Below, piece by piece: positions 1 through 7,805 of a stretch of DNA of 64,000 nucleotides. The position numbers and the translations under genes were made by a program. Below the pieces are notes generated by a model. That model was not told where the DNA came from, did no database searches, and was given only the letters and a program-made list of their open reading frames with translations. This DNA comes from Vulcanimicrobiota bacterium (GTDB taxonomy: Bacteria > Vulcanimicrobiota > Vulcanimicrobiia > Vulcanimicrobiales > Vulcanimicrobiaceae), in contig PLWS01000002.1 of NCBI GenBank assembly GCA_003151115.1, positions 310,001 to 374,000 on the forward strand. Reading direction: 5' to 3'. The stretch's first letter is position 1, and each line of letters begins with the position of its first letter.

Positions 1-308
1 CCGGTCACCGCGAAGGTCTCTTCGTAAAGAATCGCGCCGCCGGATTTTACGTCGAGAACGTCGGCGTGCCACGTCGCGGGATTGAGCGCGATCAGAATAT
101 CGATGCTGCTGCTGCGGCATTGGTAGCCTTGTGGGGAGACGCGAACGTCAAACCACGTCGGCAGCCCCTCGATGTTCGACGGGAAAACGTTTTTCGGGGC
201 GACGGGAATGCCCAAACGGAAAATGGCGTTGGCTAAAACCAAATTCGCGGATTGACTTCCCGAACCGTTCACCGTCGCGGCGCGGATCGTCAAATCGTTG
301 ACTTGCAC
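1..308 (-). CDS. 2-oxoacid:ferredoxin oxidoreductase alpha subunit, N-terminal part (truncated by window edge)
   Basis: About 102 codons read on the minus strand from a GTG at 308 to the window edge without a stop. The protein opens with VNDLTIRAATVNGSGSQSAN, then GIPVAPKNVFPSNIEGLPTW. This is the pattern of the gamma-type domain at the N-terminus of fused KorA-type 2-oxoglutarate/2-oxoacid:ferredoxin oxidoreductase alpha subunits, which make acyl-CoA with reduction of ferredoxin. An in-frame TAG lies 11 codons upstream and no ATG intervenes, so GTG is the only canonical start. The catalytic beta subunit would be expected next, outside the window. Substrate specificity cannot be judged from this fragment. 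Confidence 0.8.
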   Translation of the reverse strand, partial: MQVNDLTIRAATVNGSGSQSANLVLANAIFRLGIPVAPKNVFPSNIEGLPTWFDVRVSPQGYQCRSSSIDILIALNPATWHADVLDVKSGGAILYEETFAVT

Positions 309-366
309 GGACGAATTCTTCGGGAAGGCGCGCCCGTTCGCCTAGGACGCCGGGTGCGCCGCCTGC

Positions 367-555
367 CTAACCCTGCTTGTCGACCTCCCCAGTGTCGCCT
401 TGCTCGACGCGGACCGGTTCGCGGGCGCGTTCGTCGGAATCACGTTCGGCGAGATTATCTTCAGGTATCTCGCCGCGGCTCGATGGGCTGCGCGTGATGA
501 TGAGGCTGGAGAGGCGTCTTGAGATGTTGTCGTCGGTGTGCTGGCGGTCGGCCAT
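367..555 (-). CDS. Small acidic hydrophilic protein, unknown function
   Basis: This 62-residue product (starts MADRQHTDDN) is rich in Asp, Glu, Arg and Ser, with no membrane segment and no recognised domain. The start is well supported: AAGGAG lies 6 bases before the ATG. It is co-directional with the ferredoxin oxidoreductase fragment and ends about 58 bases before that gene's start, so the two could share a transcript. The composition suggests an intrinsically disordered peptide. No function is assigned. Confidence 0.6.
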   Translation of the reverse strand: MADRQHTDDNISRRLSSLIITRSPSSRGEIPEDNLAERDSDERAREPVRVEQGDTGEVDKQG

Positions 556-627
556 CGAGTTCTCCTTGTTACCTTGGTACTAGGGCGTACCCATCGGCCG
601 GAGACGCTACGCGGCAAGCGCTCTTTG

Positions 628-1161
628 TTAAGGCTTTCCGATGCCCTGTGCGCGGTAGGAACGCGAAAGCTTTACGTACTCGTGCGCGCTGATCGCGATC
701 CACTTAGCCGACTCACCGTCTAGTTGCTTCTTGACCTTGGCCGGAGAGCCGGCAACCAGCACGCCGTCGGGAATTTCGCAACCTTCGCCGACGACGCTTC
801 CCGCGGCGACAAGCGAGCGTTCGCCGACGGTCGCGTTGGTGAGTACGACCGCGTTGCTGCCGATCAGCGCGTGTGACTTGATGTGGCAGTCTTCCATAAT
901 CGCCGCGTGGCCGACGGTCACGTCGTCGTCGATTTGCGTGAGCCCGCCTTCGCTGACGTGAATCACGGAGTTGTCTTGAATCGACGTGCGCGCGCCGATG
1001 CGAATCGGTCCGTTGTCGCCGCGCAGGACCGCGCCGAACCAAATGCTCGATTCGGCTCCGATGACGACGTCGCCGATCAGTACGGCGGTCGGAGCGATAA
1101 AGGCCGACGGGTCTACTTTCGGGCGCTTCCCGTTGTACTCAATGATCGTGGCGTGTTCCAT
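628..1161 (-). CDS. Gamma-carbonic-anhydrase-like left-handed beta-helix protein
   Basis: The 177-aa protein consists of hexapeptide repeats (PTAVLIGDVVIGAESSIWFG and following turns) of the YrdA/PaaY gamma-carbonic anhydrase family, with a short C-terminal helix. Of the three zinc histidines expected, H68 (VIHVSE) and H85 (VGHAA) are present. The position of the third, normally in an LHGC context, reads M-E-D-C (E90). Catalysis as a classical carbonic anhydrase is therefore doubtful. The reading frame extends 45 codons upstream, but family proteins begin near this ATG and the longer start would overlap the divergent gene. It could instead be a CoA-linked thioesterase or acyltransferase-like relative, as suggested for PaaY. 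Confidence 0.85.
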   Translation of the reverse strand: MEHATIIEYNGKRPKVDPSAFIAPTAVLIGDVVIGAESSIWFGAVLRGDNGPIRIGARTSIQDNSVIHVSEGGLTQIDDDVTVGHAAIMEDCHIKSHALIGSNAVVLTNATVGERSLVAAGSVVGEGCEIPDGVLVAGSPAKVKKQLDGESAKWIAISAHEYVKLSRSYRAQGIGKP

Positions 1162-1179
1162 AGAAAGCGACAGGTTCTG

Positions 1180-1437
1180 ATGCACCGTCATAACACCCCG
1201 CTGCGCGGCGTGAAAGCCGTTCCCCGGCCCAAACCTGATGACGCGGGCTATACGGCGATCAATTATGCTTATGCGGGCAAGACCGGGCACATCCACGAGG
1301 TGGTGACGCTCAACGGCCGCGAACTGGCGAAGGTCGGTTTCGACGACCGGAAAATCGTCTATTACTTTTTGGACGATTTAGAGCTCGATGCCGGCGCCAA
1401 ACGCGGAACGTTCCACGACAACGATAAGAAGGAGTAA
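1180..1437 (+). CDS. Hypothetical 85-aa protein
   Basis: The 85-residue product contains GYTAINYAYAGKTGHIHEVV and KIVYYFLDDLELDAG, giving predicted beta strands and a soluble acidic C-terminus. No family is recognised. The ATG at 1180 is chosen because the upstream frame is antisense to the carbonic-anhydrase-like gene, and only 18 bases separate the two divergent starts. The stop is directly followed by the ribosome site of the YVTN gene (AAGGAG overlaps the stop), so these two plus-strand genes are probably translated from one message. Confidence 0.6.
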   Translation: MHRHNTPLRGVKAVPRPKPDDAGYTAINYAYAGKTGHIHEVVTLNGRELAKVGFDDRKIVYYFLDDLELDAGAKRGTFHDNDKKE

Positions 1438-1440
1438 CCC

Positions 1441-2355
1441 ATGCCTATTGTAGCTGCAGCTCCGCCCGTAGCGGTGACGCCGCCCGGCGGCTTCGACTAT
1501 GTGACCATCGACTCCGTGAACCGACGCATGTATGCGGCGCACGGCGCCGTCCTCTTGATCGTCGACGTCGACAAAGGCAGCGTCGTCGGCACCGTCCAGC
1601 TCGGCGGCTCCGCGGGTTCGGCGCCCAACACGAGCACCGGTCACGTCTACACGGGCGACGGCGATGCCAAGGCCTTATCCGAGGTCGATCCGGTTTCGCT
1701 CAAAGAAGTGCAGCGCGTCGCCGTATCCGGTCCGGTAGATTGGATATCCTATGATGCGCAGCTGGGACGCATTTACGGCGATGAAGACGACGGAAGCCAG
1801 ATTTTCGTGATCGACGCCAAGACGTTCAAACAAATCGGTTCGATCGCGATACCCGGCCATCACCCCGAGACGCTGCAAATCAACCCTGCGACCAATGAGA
1901 TGTACCAGAACATCGCAACCGACAACGAGATTGCCGTCATCGATCGACAGGCAATGAAAGTCACGCGCACGATTCCAACCGCTCCCGTCACCAACAATCA
2001 CCCGCTGGTGTTCGACGCGCCTTACGATATGCTGGTCGTTGGCGGCGGAAACAAATTCTCGGGCTATACGTCCGCCGGCAAGCTGTTATGGACGATCGAC
2101 TTTCCTGGGCGCGTCGATCAATGCGATCTCGACGTATCGAGGCAGCTGATGGCCTGCGCCGGCGGCGGCATCACGTTGTTCAAGATCAATCAGAACGGTC
2201 CGGCGACGATCGTCGGCACGCTGCCGATGACGCCCGGTCCGCATACCGTCGCGATCGACCCGAAAACGGGCGACATTTGGGCGGTTTGGGGGACGCGGCC
2301 TACCGCAACGGCGCCCGCAACCGCTTTCGTCCAGCGTTTTCAGTACAAGCCCTAG
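1441..2355 (+). CDS. YVTN-type beta-propeller protein
   Basis: The 304-aa protein is built of repeated four-strand blades with the phrases YAAHGAVLLIVDVDKG, IFVIDAKTFKQIGSI, EIAVIDRQAMKV and AIDPKTGDIWAVWG, typical of 6-8-bladed YVTN/NHL-like propellers that act as binding scaffolds or surface proteins. AAGGAG lies 7 bases before the ATG. Most relatives are exported, but this one begins MPIVAAAPPVAV with no basic n-region or long hydrophobic core. It is either cytoplasmic or has lost its signal peptide. The 3' end overlaps the convergent HNH gene by 56 bases. Ligand unknown. Confidence 0.85.
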   Translation: MPIVAAAPPVAVTPPGGFDYVTIDSVNRRMYAAHGAVLLIVDVDKGSVVGTVQLGGSAGSAPNTSTGHVYTGDGDAKALSEVDPVSLKEVQRVAVSGPVDWISYDAQLGRIYGDEDDGSQIFVIDAKTFKQIGSIAIPGHHPETLQINPATNEMYQNIATDNEIAVIDRQAMKVTRTIPTAPVTNNHPLVFDAPYDMLVVGGGNKFSGYTSAGKLLWTIDFPGRVDQCDLDVSRQLMACAGGGITLFKINQNGPATIVGTLPMTPGPHTVAIDPKTGDIWAVWGTRPTATAPATAFVQRFQYKP

Positions 2356-2836
2356 ATCGAGAGCGCCGTAGCGGCAGGATCAGCGGCGAGAAATCCGTTG
2401 ACTTGATCCCTTTCATGTAGCGGGCACGTCTAACGGCCCGTCCCCGGCCCTTATTCGCATTCCCAAAGGTTGGAGTCAGTGAATGATGGTTGGGGCAAAG
2501 GAACCGAAGGTTTTCCGGTCGGTTGTTCCGCGCATTTCCGTCGATGTGATCGATATGAATCGGGATGCGGCCAGTATGCGGGTTACGTTCGTCCCATCCG
2601 CACATGCAGCACTTTTCGCCGTAGGTCGCGATCATATACGTCCTGATGTGACCCGAAGGCTTGTCAAAACTCGTTGTCGTCCCCTCGATCTCACCGGAAA
2701 GCCATCGCCGGATGTACTCTTCGTGGTGAAAGGCAGCGCAACACCTGTTAGAACAGTAGATGAACGCATTTTTTCCGACAACATTGTTGCAGCCATTTCG
2801 TTTGCACTTAATGATTTTTTTTAAAGATACTCTCAT
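2300..2836 (-). CDS. HNH endonuclease with N-terminal zinc-knuckle-like segment
   Basis: The 178-aa protein has Cys pairs near the N-terminus (KCKRNGC and YCSNRCC), a second pair (KCCMCGW) and the HNH core HIDHIDGNARNNRPENLRFL followed by CPNHHS. These are the His/Asn/His and Cys ligands of bacterial and phage HNH nucleases with a ββα-metal fold. The ATG at 2836 is preferred over an in-frame GTG 30 bases upstream. The last 18 codons are antisense to the propeller gene. It is an isolated gene next to tRNA-Thr, which would suit a mobile or homing-type nuclease, but no integrase or inverted repeat is visible. Confidence 0.85.
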   Translation of the reverse strand: MRVSLKKIIKCKRNGCNNVVGKNAFIYCSNRCCAAFHHEEYIRRWLSGEIEGTTTSFDKPSGHIRTYMIATYGEKCCMCGWDERNPHTGRIPIHIDHIDGNARNNRPENLRFLCPNHHSLTPTFGNANKGRGRAVRRARYMKGIKSTDFSPLILPLRRSRSRACTENAGRKRLRAPLR

Positions 2837-2880
2837 GGATCTAACGATAACCACTGCGAGTGCCACCTGTATGGCACAGT

Positions 2881-2912
2881 AAAAAACGCAACACGATTGT
2901 GTTGCGTTTTTT
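2881..2912 (-). terminator. Rho-independent terminator downstream of tRNA-Thr
   Basis: A perfect 14-bp stem (AAAAAACGCAACAC, loop GATT, GTGTTGCGTTTTTT) ends in a T-run on either strand. It starts 5 bases past the CCA end of the minus-strand tRNA, so it most likely ends that transcript. It would also separate the tRNA from the HNH gene. Confidence 0.85.
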
Positions 2913-2916
2913 TACA

Positions 2917-2992
2917 TGGAGCCGACGCGGGGACTCGAACCCCGGACATTTTGCTTACGAAGCAAACACTCTACCAGCTGAGCTACGTCGGC
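2917..2992 (-). tRNA. tRNA-Thr(CGT)
   Basis: On the minus strand the sequence folds as a standard cloverleaf. The acceptor is GCCGACG paired with CGTCGGC. The D arm is GCTC...GAG(T). The anticodon stem TTTGC/GCAAA encloses loop TTCGTAA (anticodon CGT). The T arm is CGGGG TTCGAGT CCCCG. The 3' CCA is encoded (2917-2919) after discriminator T. It reads ACG codons. Confidence 0.95.
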
Positions 2993-3103
2993 GCGGCGGA
3001 ACATTTTCTCCCTTGCGACCAACGGCCCTGCGCCCTGCAAAGTTTCTGCACACCCGGCGCAGAGTGACAGGCAGCTGGCACCCTGCCCGGCAATAATTGC
3101 GCC

Positions 3104-3919
3104 ATGGCCGTTGCAGTCGAGGAGATCGCCTCCGTAGCGCTTTCCCCGCCGCTGAAATGGGCCGGCGGAAAGCGCTGGCTGGTACCCCATTTGCTCGAGA
3201 CGTGGGCCGTCCACCGCCAACGCCGGCTCGTAGAGCCGTTCGCGGGTGGAATGGCGGTCACGCTCGGACTGCTGCCGCGGCGCGCGCTTTTGGGCGACGT
3301 CAATCCGCACCTCATCTCGTTCTACCGATGGCTACAGCGCGGACTGGACCTGCGCACTACCGGCGTCTCGCTGAAAAACGACCGCGCGATCTATGCGCAC
3401 AACCGCGCGCGCTTCAACGAGCTGGTCCGCAACGGCGAAGGCGAGACGGCCGAAGCCGCTGCGCTTTTTTATTACCTCAACCGCACGGGTTACAATGGAC
3501 TCTGTCGCTTCAATGCGCGCGGTGTTTTCAACGTGCCTTTCGGTCGCTACAAGCACATCGAATGCACAAAAGATTTTTCGCCGTACCGTGCCACATTGTC
3601 GCGCTACGAAATCGTCCAAGGTGATTTTGAAGCGATCGATATCCGCGACGACGACTTCATCTATGCCGATCCGCCCTACGACGTGGAATTTACCTCATAC
3701 GCCGCCGGCGGCTTCACGTGGGCGGACCAGCGCCGCCTCGCAAAGATGCTCGCGGCACATCCCGGTCCGGTCATTGCATCGAATCAGGCGACGGATCGCA
3801 TCCTGCGTCTCTACAAAAAGCTCGGATTTGCCGTGGAAATCCTCGACGCACCGCGGCGAATCAGTTGCGACGGCAACCGCGACGACGCGCGCGAGATGCT
3901 GGCCATGCGGAACATCTGA
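3104..3919 (+). CDS. Dam/DpnM-family DNA adenine-N6 methyltransferase
   Basis: The 271-aa D12-class methyltransferase transfers a methyl group from S-adenosylmethionine to adenine N6 in double-stranded DNA. The family hallmarks are all present: KWAGGKRWL (motif X/P-loop analogue), LVEPFAGGMAVTLGL (motif I), FYYLNRTGYNGLCR, and ADPPYD (catalytic DPPY). Length is normal for Dam/DpnM. The ATG of the following nuclease gene overlaps its stop (TGATG at 3917-3921), so the two are translationally coupled, the layout of a type II restriction-modification module. GATC is a plausible target by family but is not provable from sequence alone. Confidence 0.92.
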   Translation: MAVAVEEIASVALSPPLKWAGGKRWLVPHLLETWAVHRQRRLVEPFAGGMAVTLGLLPRRALLGDVNPHLISFYRWLQRGLDLRTTGVSLKNDRAIYAHNRARFNELVRNGEGETAEAAALFYYLNRTGYNGLCRFNARGVFNVPFGRYKHIECTKDFSPYRATLSRYEIVQGDFEAIDIRDDDFIYADPPYDVEFTSYAAGGFTWADQRRLAKMLAAHPGPVIASNQATDRILRLYKKLGFAVEILDAPRRISCDGNRDDAREMLAMRNI

Positions 3920-4356
3920 TGCTATTCCCGGGCAGCGTTGGCACGAAGACCGGTTCCACGCTCGAAGCCGGCGTCGAAGCCGTGCTGCTCAACAACAGTT
4001 ACGCGGTCGAAAAACAAGTCGTCGTCGGCAGTAAACCCGGCGGCGGAAAACACCGTGCGGACTTGGTGGGCATGCGTCCAAACGGCACGCGGTTCTTAGT
4101 CTCGCTCAAATGGCAGCAGACGGCGGGCAGCGCCGAAGAAAAAGTTCCGTACGAAGTGATCAAACTGCTGCATGCGCTGCGCGAGAATCCGAACTACGAC
4201 AAGGCGTACATCGTCATCGGCGGGAGCGGCTTTACTTCAGGGCTGGTGGCGTTCTATCTCTCGGAAGAGTTCCGCTCGTACATTCGCGAGTCGGAGAAGA
4301 TCGAAATCCTCACGCTCAACGATGTGATGGCGCGTGCCAACAAAGGCTCGCTCTAA
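3919..4356 (+). CDS. PD-(D/E)XK restriction endonuclease partner of the Dam-like methylase
   Basis: The 145-aa protein carries HRADLVGM followed by FLVSLKWQQTAGSAEEKVPY, a PD-(D/E)XK-like core (Asp, then Ser-Leu-Lys with a trailing Gln). Further on is KAYIVIGGSGFTSGL. Its ATG overlaps the methylase stop. A small nuclease directly downstream of a Dam-like methylase is best read as the cognate restriction enzyme. A Vsr-like nicking role or a solitary DUF nuclease is possible. The reading frame extends 67 codons upstream, but that part only shadows the methylase. The 3' end overlaps msrB by 4 bases. Confidence 0.75.
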   Translation: MLFPGSVGTKTGSTLEAGVEAVLLNNSYAVEKQVVVGSKPGGGKHRADLVGMRPNGTRFLVSLKWQQTAGSAEEKVPYEVIKLLHALRENPNYDKAYIVIGGSGFTSGLVAFYLSEEFRSYIRESEKIEILTLNDVMARANKGSL

Positions 4357-4847
4357 GCGGCTTTCCCCGGTGCGAACTTGAGCGCCAACCCGTCGATGCA
4401 GTAACGTTTTCCGGTCGGCTTCGGGCCGTCGTCGAAAATATGTCCGAGGTGCGAACCGCAGCGCCGGCAGTGCGCTTCGGTGCGCGGATCGACGAGCTCG
4501 TAATCCGCACGGGTGCGAATCGCATCGGGAAGCGCGGCCCAAAAACTGGGCCAGCCTTCGCCGGCGTCGTATTTCGTTTTCGAAGAAAAGTTCGCGAGCC
4601 CGCACGCTGCACACGAATAGGTTCCCGAGCGGTGCTCGTCGTTCAGCGGGCTGCTGCCGGGCGGCTCGGTGCCGTTTTGGCGCAAGATTTGGTAACGCGC
4701 CGGGCCAAGCAATTGCCGCCACTCTGCGTCGCTGTGCGCCACGGCGTAGCTCTCACTCGCGTGCGCGCCGCGCATAAACGCGAGCGCGCCAACTGCCGAA
4801 GCCATGCTTGCCGCGAAAGCCGCGCGCGTCATAGTGCTATGTGACAT
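4353..4847 (-). CDS. msrB: Peptide-methionine (R)-S-oxide reductase, exported
   Basis: MsrB reduces the R-epimer of methionine sulfoxide in proteins. The 164-aa product has the two zinc CxxC pairs (C79/C82 in SCAACG, C127/C130 in HCRRCG), the GWPSFW substrate patch and catalytic C150 in RYCIDG. An N-terminal hydrophobic stretch after MTRAAF ends near AHA-SES and looks like a Sec or weak Tat signal, so it probably repairs envelope proteins. The ATG at 4847 overlaps the end of msrA by 19 bases, and both lie in an operon with the peptide transporter genes. Confidence 0.92.
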   Translation of the reverse strand: MSHSTMTRAAFAASMASAVGALAFMRGAHASESYAVAHSDAEWRQLLGPARYQILRQNGTEPPGSSPLNDEHRSGTYSCAACGLANFSSKTKYDAGEGWPSFWAALPDAIRTRADYELVDPRTEAHCRRCGSHLGHIFDDGPKPTGKRYCIDGLALKFAPGKAA

Positions 4848-5302
4848 GCGACTCCGTTCCTCTCGAAATACCGCTGATGATAATCTTCGGCCGGATAGAA
4901 ATCGCCGGCAGCGGTGATTTCCGTCACGATCGGCTTGGACTGATTGGCTTGCTCCCGCGCACGCGAGGCTTCGGCCAGCTTCTGCTGCTCCTCGCCGTGC
5001 GTGAAAATCGCGGAGCGGTATTGCGTTCCGACGTCGGGCCCCTGACGGTTCGGCGTCGTCGGATCGTGGATCTTCCAGAACGCGTCGAGCAAGGCGTCGT
5101 ACGATACCCGTTGCGGATCGTACAGGATTTCCACGGCCTCGGCGTGCCCGGTGCGTCCGCTGCATACGTCTTGATAACTCGGCGCGACCGTGTGCGCGCC
5201 GGTGTAGCCGCTGGTCACCTCCAGCACGCCCGGAAGCTGCCGGAACGCCGCTTCGACGCCCCAGAAGCAGCCTGCCGCGAAAGTCGCCGTTTCATTGCTC
5301 AT
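4829..5302 (-). CDS. msrA: Peptide-methionine (S)-S-oxide reductase
   Basis: The 157-aa MsrA has the active-site motif GCFWG (C12) and the conserved [15 protein letters not shown] and PAEDYHQRY segments; it reduces the S-epimer of methionine sulfoxide. The ATG at 5302 forms TGATG with the stop of the upstream substrate-binding protein and is preferred to the GTG one codon earlier. No signal peptide is seen, unlike the neighbouring MsrB, so the pair may serve different compartments. Confidence 0.93.
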   Translation of the reverse strand: MSNETATFAAGCFWGVEAAFRQLPGVLEVTSGYTGAHTVAPSYQDVCSGRTGHAEAVEILYDPQRVSYDALLDAFWKIHDPTTPNRQGPDVGTQYRSAIFTHGEEQQKLAEASRAREQANQSKPIVTEITAAGDFYPAEDYHQRYFERNGVACHIAL

Positions 5303-6954
5303 CACTTTCTAGAACGTTTTCCGGCCGCCGGCGGATTCACGCGGTGCCAAAATTGCAGGCCCATCGGGAGCGCGGCCGGCGCCAGCGGGTCGAGATCGTA
5401 TCCGGCCAGGTTTGACGGCACGACTGCGCCCAGGCGGATCGAGTAAAGGTAGATCACGGGGAGATCCACGGCGGCCAATTCCTGATAGCGGTCGAGTTCG
5501 CGCCGGGCGACCGCCATCGAGGGGGCCGAGCGCGCCGCTTCGATTGCGCGATCGACCTGCGGATTGGCGTAGAAGCCGATGTTGTAACCGCCGGCTGCGC
5601 GGGTTTGCTGGGAGTCATACGATCGATAGTCGTCGGGGTAGGCGGGCAGAATGATACCGCGCAGCGCTACTTGGAAACGGCTGTTGTGCAGATCTTCAAA
5701 AAACGTCTGCAGCTCCTCATTCTCCAGCGTGCAGTCCATACCGACTGCGCGCAAATTGGCTTGTATCAGCTCCGCGATGTTGCTCGCCACCGCGTCGGTT
5801 GCGCCGCCTGTTTTGAGCGTAAAACGCAGCTCGTGTCCGTCTTTTACGCGAATATTGCCCTGAAGTTTCCAGCCGGCTGCATCCAGTATCGCTCGCGCGC
5901 GCGCGGGATCGTACCGGTAGGTTCGCACGCGCGAATCGTAGTGCGGCGAAAAGCTTGGAAGCGGTCCGTTGAGAATATCCGCCTGGCCGCTCATGATTCC
6001 GGCTTTGATAAAGTCGCGGTCGATTGCGTACATCATCGCCTGCTTCACGCGCGGATCATGCGCCCATGCAATAGACGCATCGTGGTAATTCGGCAGCAAT
6101 AAGAATGTGACGTTCCAAGGCCAGGTGATGAATTTATGATCACCGCGCAAGCGATTGTGAATGCGCCAGAGGTTGGGAGCGATATCGGTCACATCGACTT
6201 CGCCGGCATCGACCGCGGCATAGAGCGAGTCCTGTTGAGGATAGACGCGGAAGGCCACCTCATCGAGTTTAGTTTTCGGTCCCCAGTAGCGCGGGTTGCG
6301 GCCGAGGATGGTATACGAATCGCGAACGCTGCGAACGATCCGCCACGGGCCGCTGATGACGGGATTTTGGGCGAAGTCCGCATCCGCGTTGACGAATTTC
6401 GCTTCGTCTTCAGAACCGGGCGGATAACGGTGCAAAATATGCTCGGGAAGCGGCAGCGTCTCGCCTAGGGCGTTCTCCAAGAATGGCGGCGACGGAGACG
6501 AAAGCCGGATCTCGACGGTGTAACGATCGATGGCCCGGACCGAAGTCATGAGTTTGAAATCTGAAGCGCTACTTTCCAAAACGTTTGGGTTATTGCCGAG
6601 CAGCAGCGAGAAGACGACGTCTTTCGACGTGAGCGGCGCGCCGTCAGACCATCGCGCGTTGCGGCGCAGGTGAAGCAGATAACGTTTTCCGCCGTCGGTG
6701 ATATCGATGCGATACGCCAAACTGGTTTGCGGACGCGGAAGCAAGTCGGGACCGATCGCCAGCAGCGGAGTGTAAATGAGTTCGTTGACCATGCGCGCCG
6801 CCGATCCGACGGCCGTCAGCGGATTGAACGAATCCGGCCCCGCGATCCACGCCGTCACGATCATGTTGGGCTGACGCGTCTCGGCAGATCGCGCTCCGCA
6901 CCCCGCCGCCGCTAAGACGAGCGAAGCCACTATTGACATGGTGAGCGCCTTCAC
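5302..6954 (-). CDS. Peptide/nickel ABC transporter substrate-binding lipoprotein
   Basis: The 550-aa family-5 (DppA/OppA) solute-binding protein has an N-terminal lipoprotein signal ([11 protein letters not shown], lipid-attachment Cys 19). The fold's typical phrases follow, including DGKRYL-type strands, [16 protein letters not shown] and [12 protein letters not shown]. It would be anchored outside the inner membrane and capture oligopeptides or another small ligand. It overlaps the permease gene before it by 4 bases and couples to msrA after it. No ATPase gene accompanies the cluster, so the transporter must borrow one. Confidence 0.92.
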   Translation of the reverse strand: MKALTMSIVASLVLAAAGCGARSAETRQPNMIVTAWIAGPDSFNPLTAVGSAARMVNELIYTPLLAIGPDLLPRPQTSLAYRIDITDGGKRYLLHLRRNARWSDGAPLTSKDVVFSLLLGNNPNVLESSASDFKLMTSVRAIDRYTVEIRLSSPSPPFLENALGETLPLPEHILHRYPPGSEDEAKFVNADADFAQNPVISGPWRIVRSVRDSYTILGRNPRYWGPKTKLDEVAFRVYPQQDSLYAAVDAGEVDVTDIAPNLWRIHNRLRGDHKFITWPWNVTFLLLPNYHDASIAWAHDPRVKQAMMYAIDRDFIKAGIMSGQADILNGPLPSFSPHYDSRVRTYRYDPARARAILDAAGWKLQGNIRVKDGHELRFTLKTGGATDAVASNIAELIQANLRAVGMDCTLENEELQTFFEDLHNSRFQVALRGIILPAYPDDYRSYDSQQTRAAGGYNIGFYANPQVDRAIEAARSAPSMAVARRELDRYQELAAVDLPVIYLYSIRLGAVVPSNLAGYDLDPLAPAALPMGLQFWHRVNPPAAGKRSRK

Positions 6955-7805
6955 GTCTGTTTCTCTCTCAGCCAGTCGCCGACGAAGTTAAAGGCACAGA
7001 CGGTGATGAGAATTGCTAAGCCGGGCGGCAGAATCAGCCAGTACGCTCGGGCAAATAGGTCGCTTTGCGCGCTCGTAAGCAAATTGCCCCAAGACGGGAT
7101 CGGCAAACGGATGCCGATCCCCAGATACGAAAGCGCGGTTTCGGCGAGCATTGCGCTGGCGACCATGAACGTCGTGGTCGTGATGATCGTGCCCATCGCA
7201 TTTGGCACCACGTGCCGGAAGATGATGCGCCAATCGCCGGCGCCCGAGGAACGCGCGGCTTCCACATACAGCCGCTCTTTTAGCGTCAAAACCTCGCCGC
7301 GTACCAGACGCGACGGCCCGAGCCAAGCCGTAAAACCGATGACGAGCATCAGCGTGAGCACGCTGCCGTTGAAGAGTGCGGCTAAAAAGAGCAAGAGAAA
7401 TAACGTCGGGACGGCCAAGAACACGTCGACGACCCGCATCAGAATCGAATCGAACCAGCCGCCATAAAATCCGGAGAGCGCGCCGTAGAGCGTCCCGATC
7501 AGCATCGCCACGAGCGCCGCCACGATGCCGACCGAAAGCGTTATCCGCCCGCCGATCAGCAGACGCGCGAGCTCGTCCCGCCCCAATCCATCGGTTCCCA
7601 GCCAGTGCGCGCCGCCCGGCTGCGCGTATGCATGCGCGACGTCGGTTGCATACGCGTCGATGTGCAGCAAGTACGGCGCCAACCAGCAGGCCAGCAGTGC
7701 CAGCACAATCCAAAACATACCCGCGGCCGCAATTGGGTCGACGCGCATCCGCCGGCGCCGCGGAAAACCCTCGTCAACCGGCAGCGTCAGCGTCGCATCA
7801 ATCAT
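6951..7805 (-). CDS. ABC transporter permease, DppC/OppC type
   Basis: The 284-aa integral membrane protein has an N-terminal hydrophobic helix (FWIVLALLACWLAPYLL), the periplasmic phrase HWLGTDGLGRDELARLL that marks the OppC/DppC subfamily, and the cytoplasmic EAARSSGAGDWRIIFRHVVP EAA loop that contacts the ATPase. About six membrane helices are expected. It overlaps the partner permease by 8 bases and the binding-protein gene by 4. Product start ATG at 7805. Confidence 0.93.
   Translation of the reverse strand: MIDATLTLPVDEGFPRRRRMRVDPIAAAGMFWIVLALLACWLAPYLLHIDAYATDVAHAYAQPGGAHWLGTDGLGRDELARLLIGGRITLSVGIVAALVAMLIGTLYGALSGFYGGWFDSILMRVVDVFLAVPTLFLLLFLAALFNGSVLTLMLVIGFTAWLGPSRLVRGEVLTLKERLYVEAARSSGAGDWRIIFRHVVPNAMGTIITTTTFMVASAMLAETALSYLGIGIRLPIPSWGNLLTSAQSDLFARAYWLILPPGLAILITVCAFNFVGDWLREKQT

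Noticed and set aside
2483-2824. 113-aa plus-strand frame opposite the HNH gene
   Set aside because: The minus strand has clear HNH and Cys motifs; the plus frame has no recognisable protein features.
2300-2992. Integrated element at tRNA-Thr carrying the HNH gene
   Set aside because: No integrase, no duplicated tRNA 3' end or other att-like direct repeat was seen nearby.
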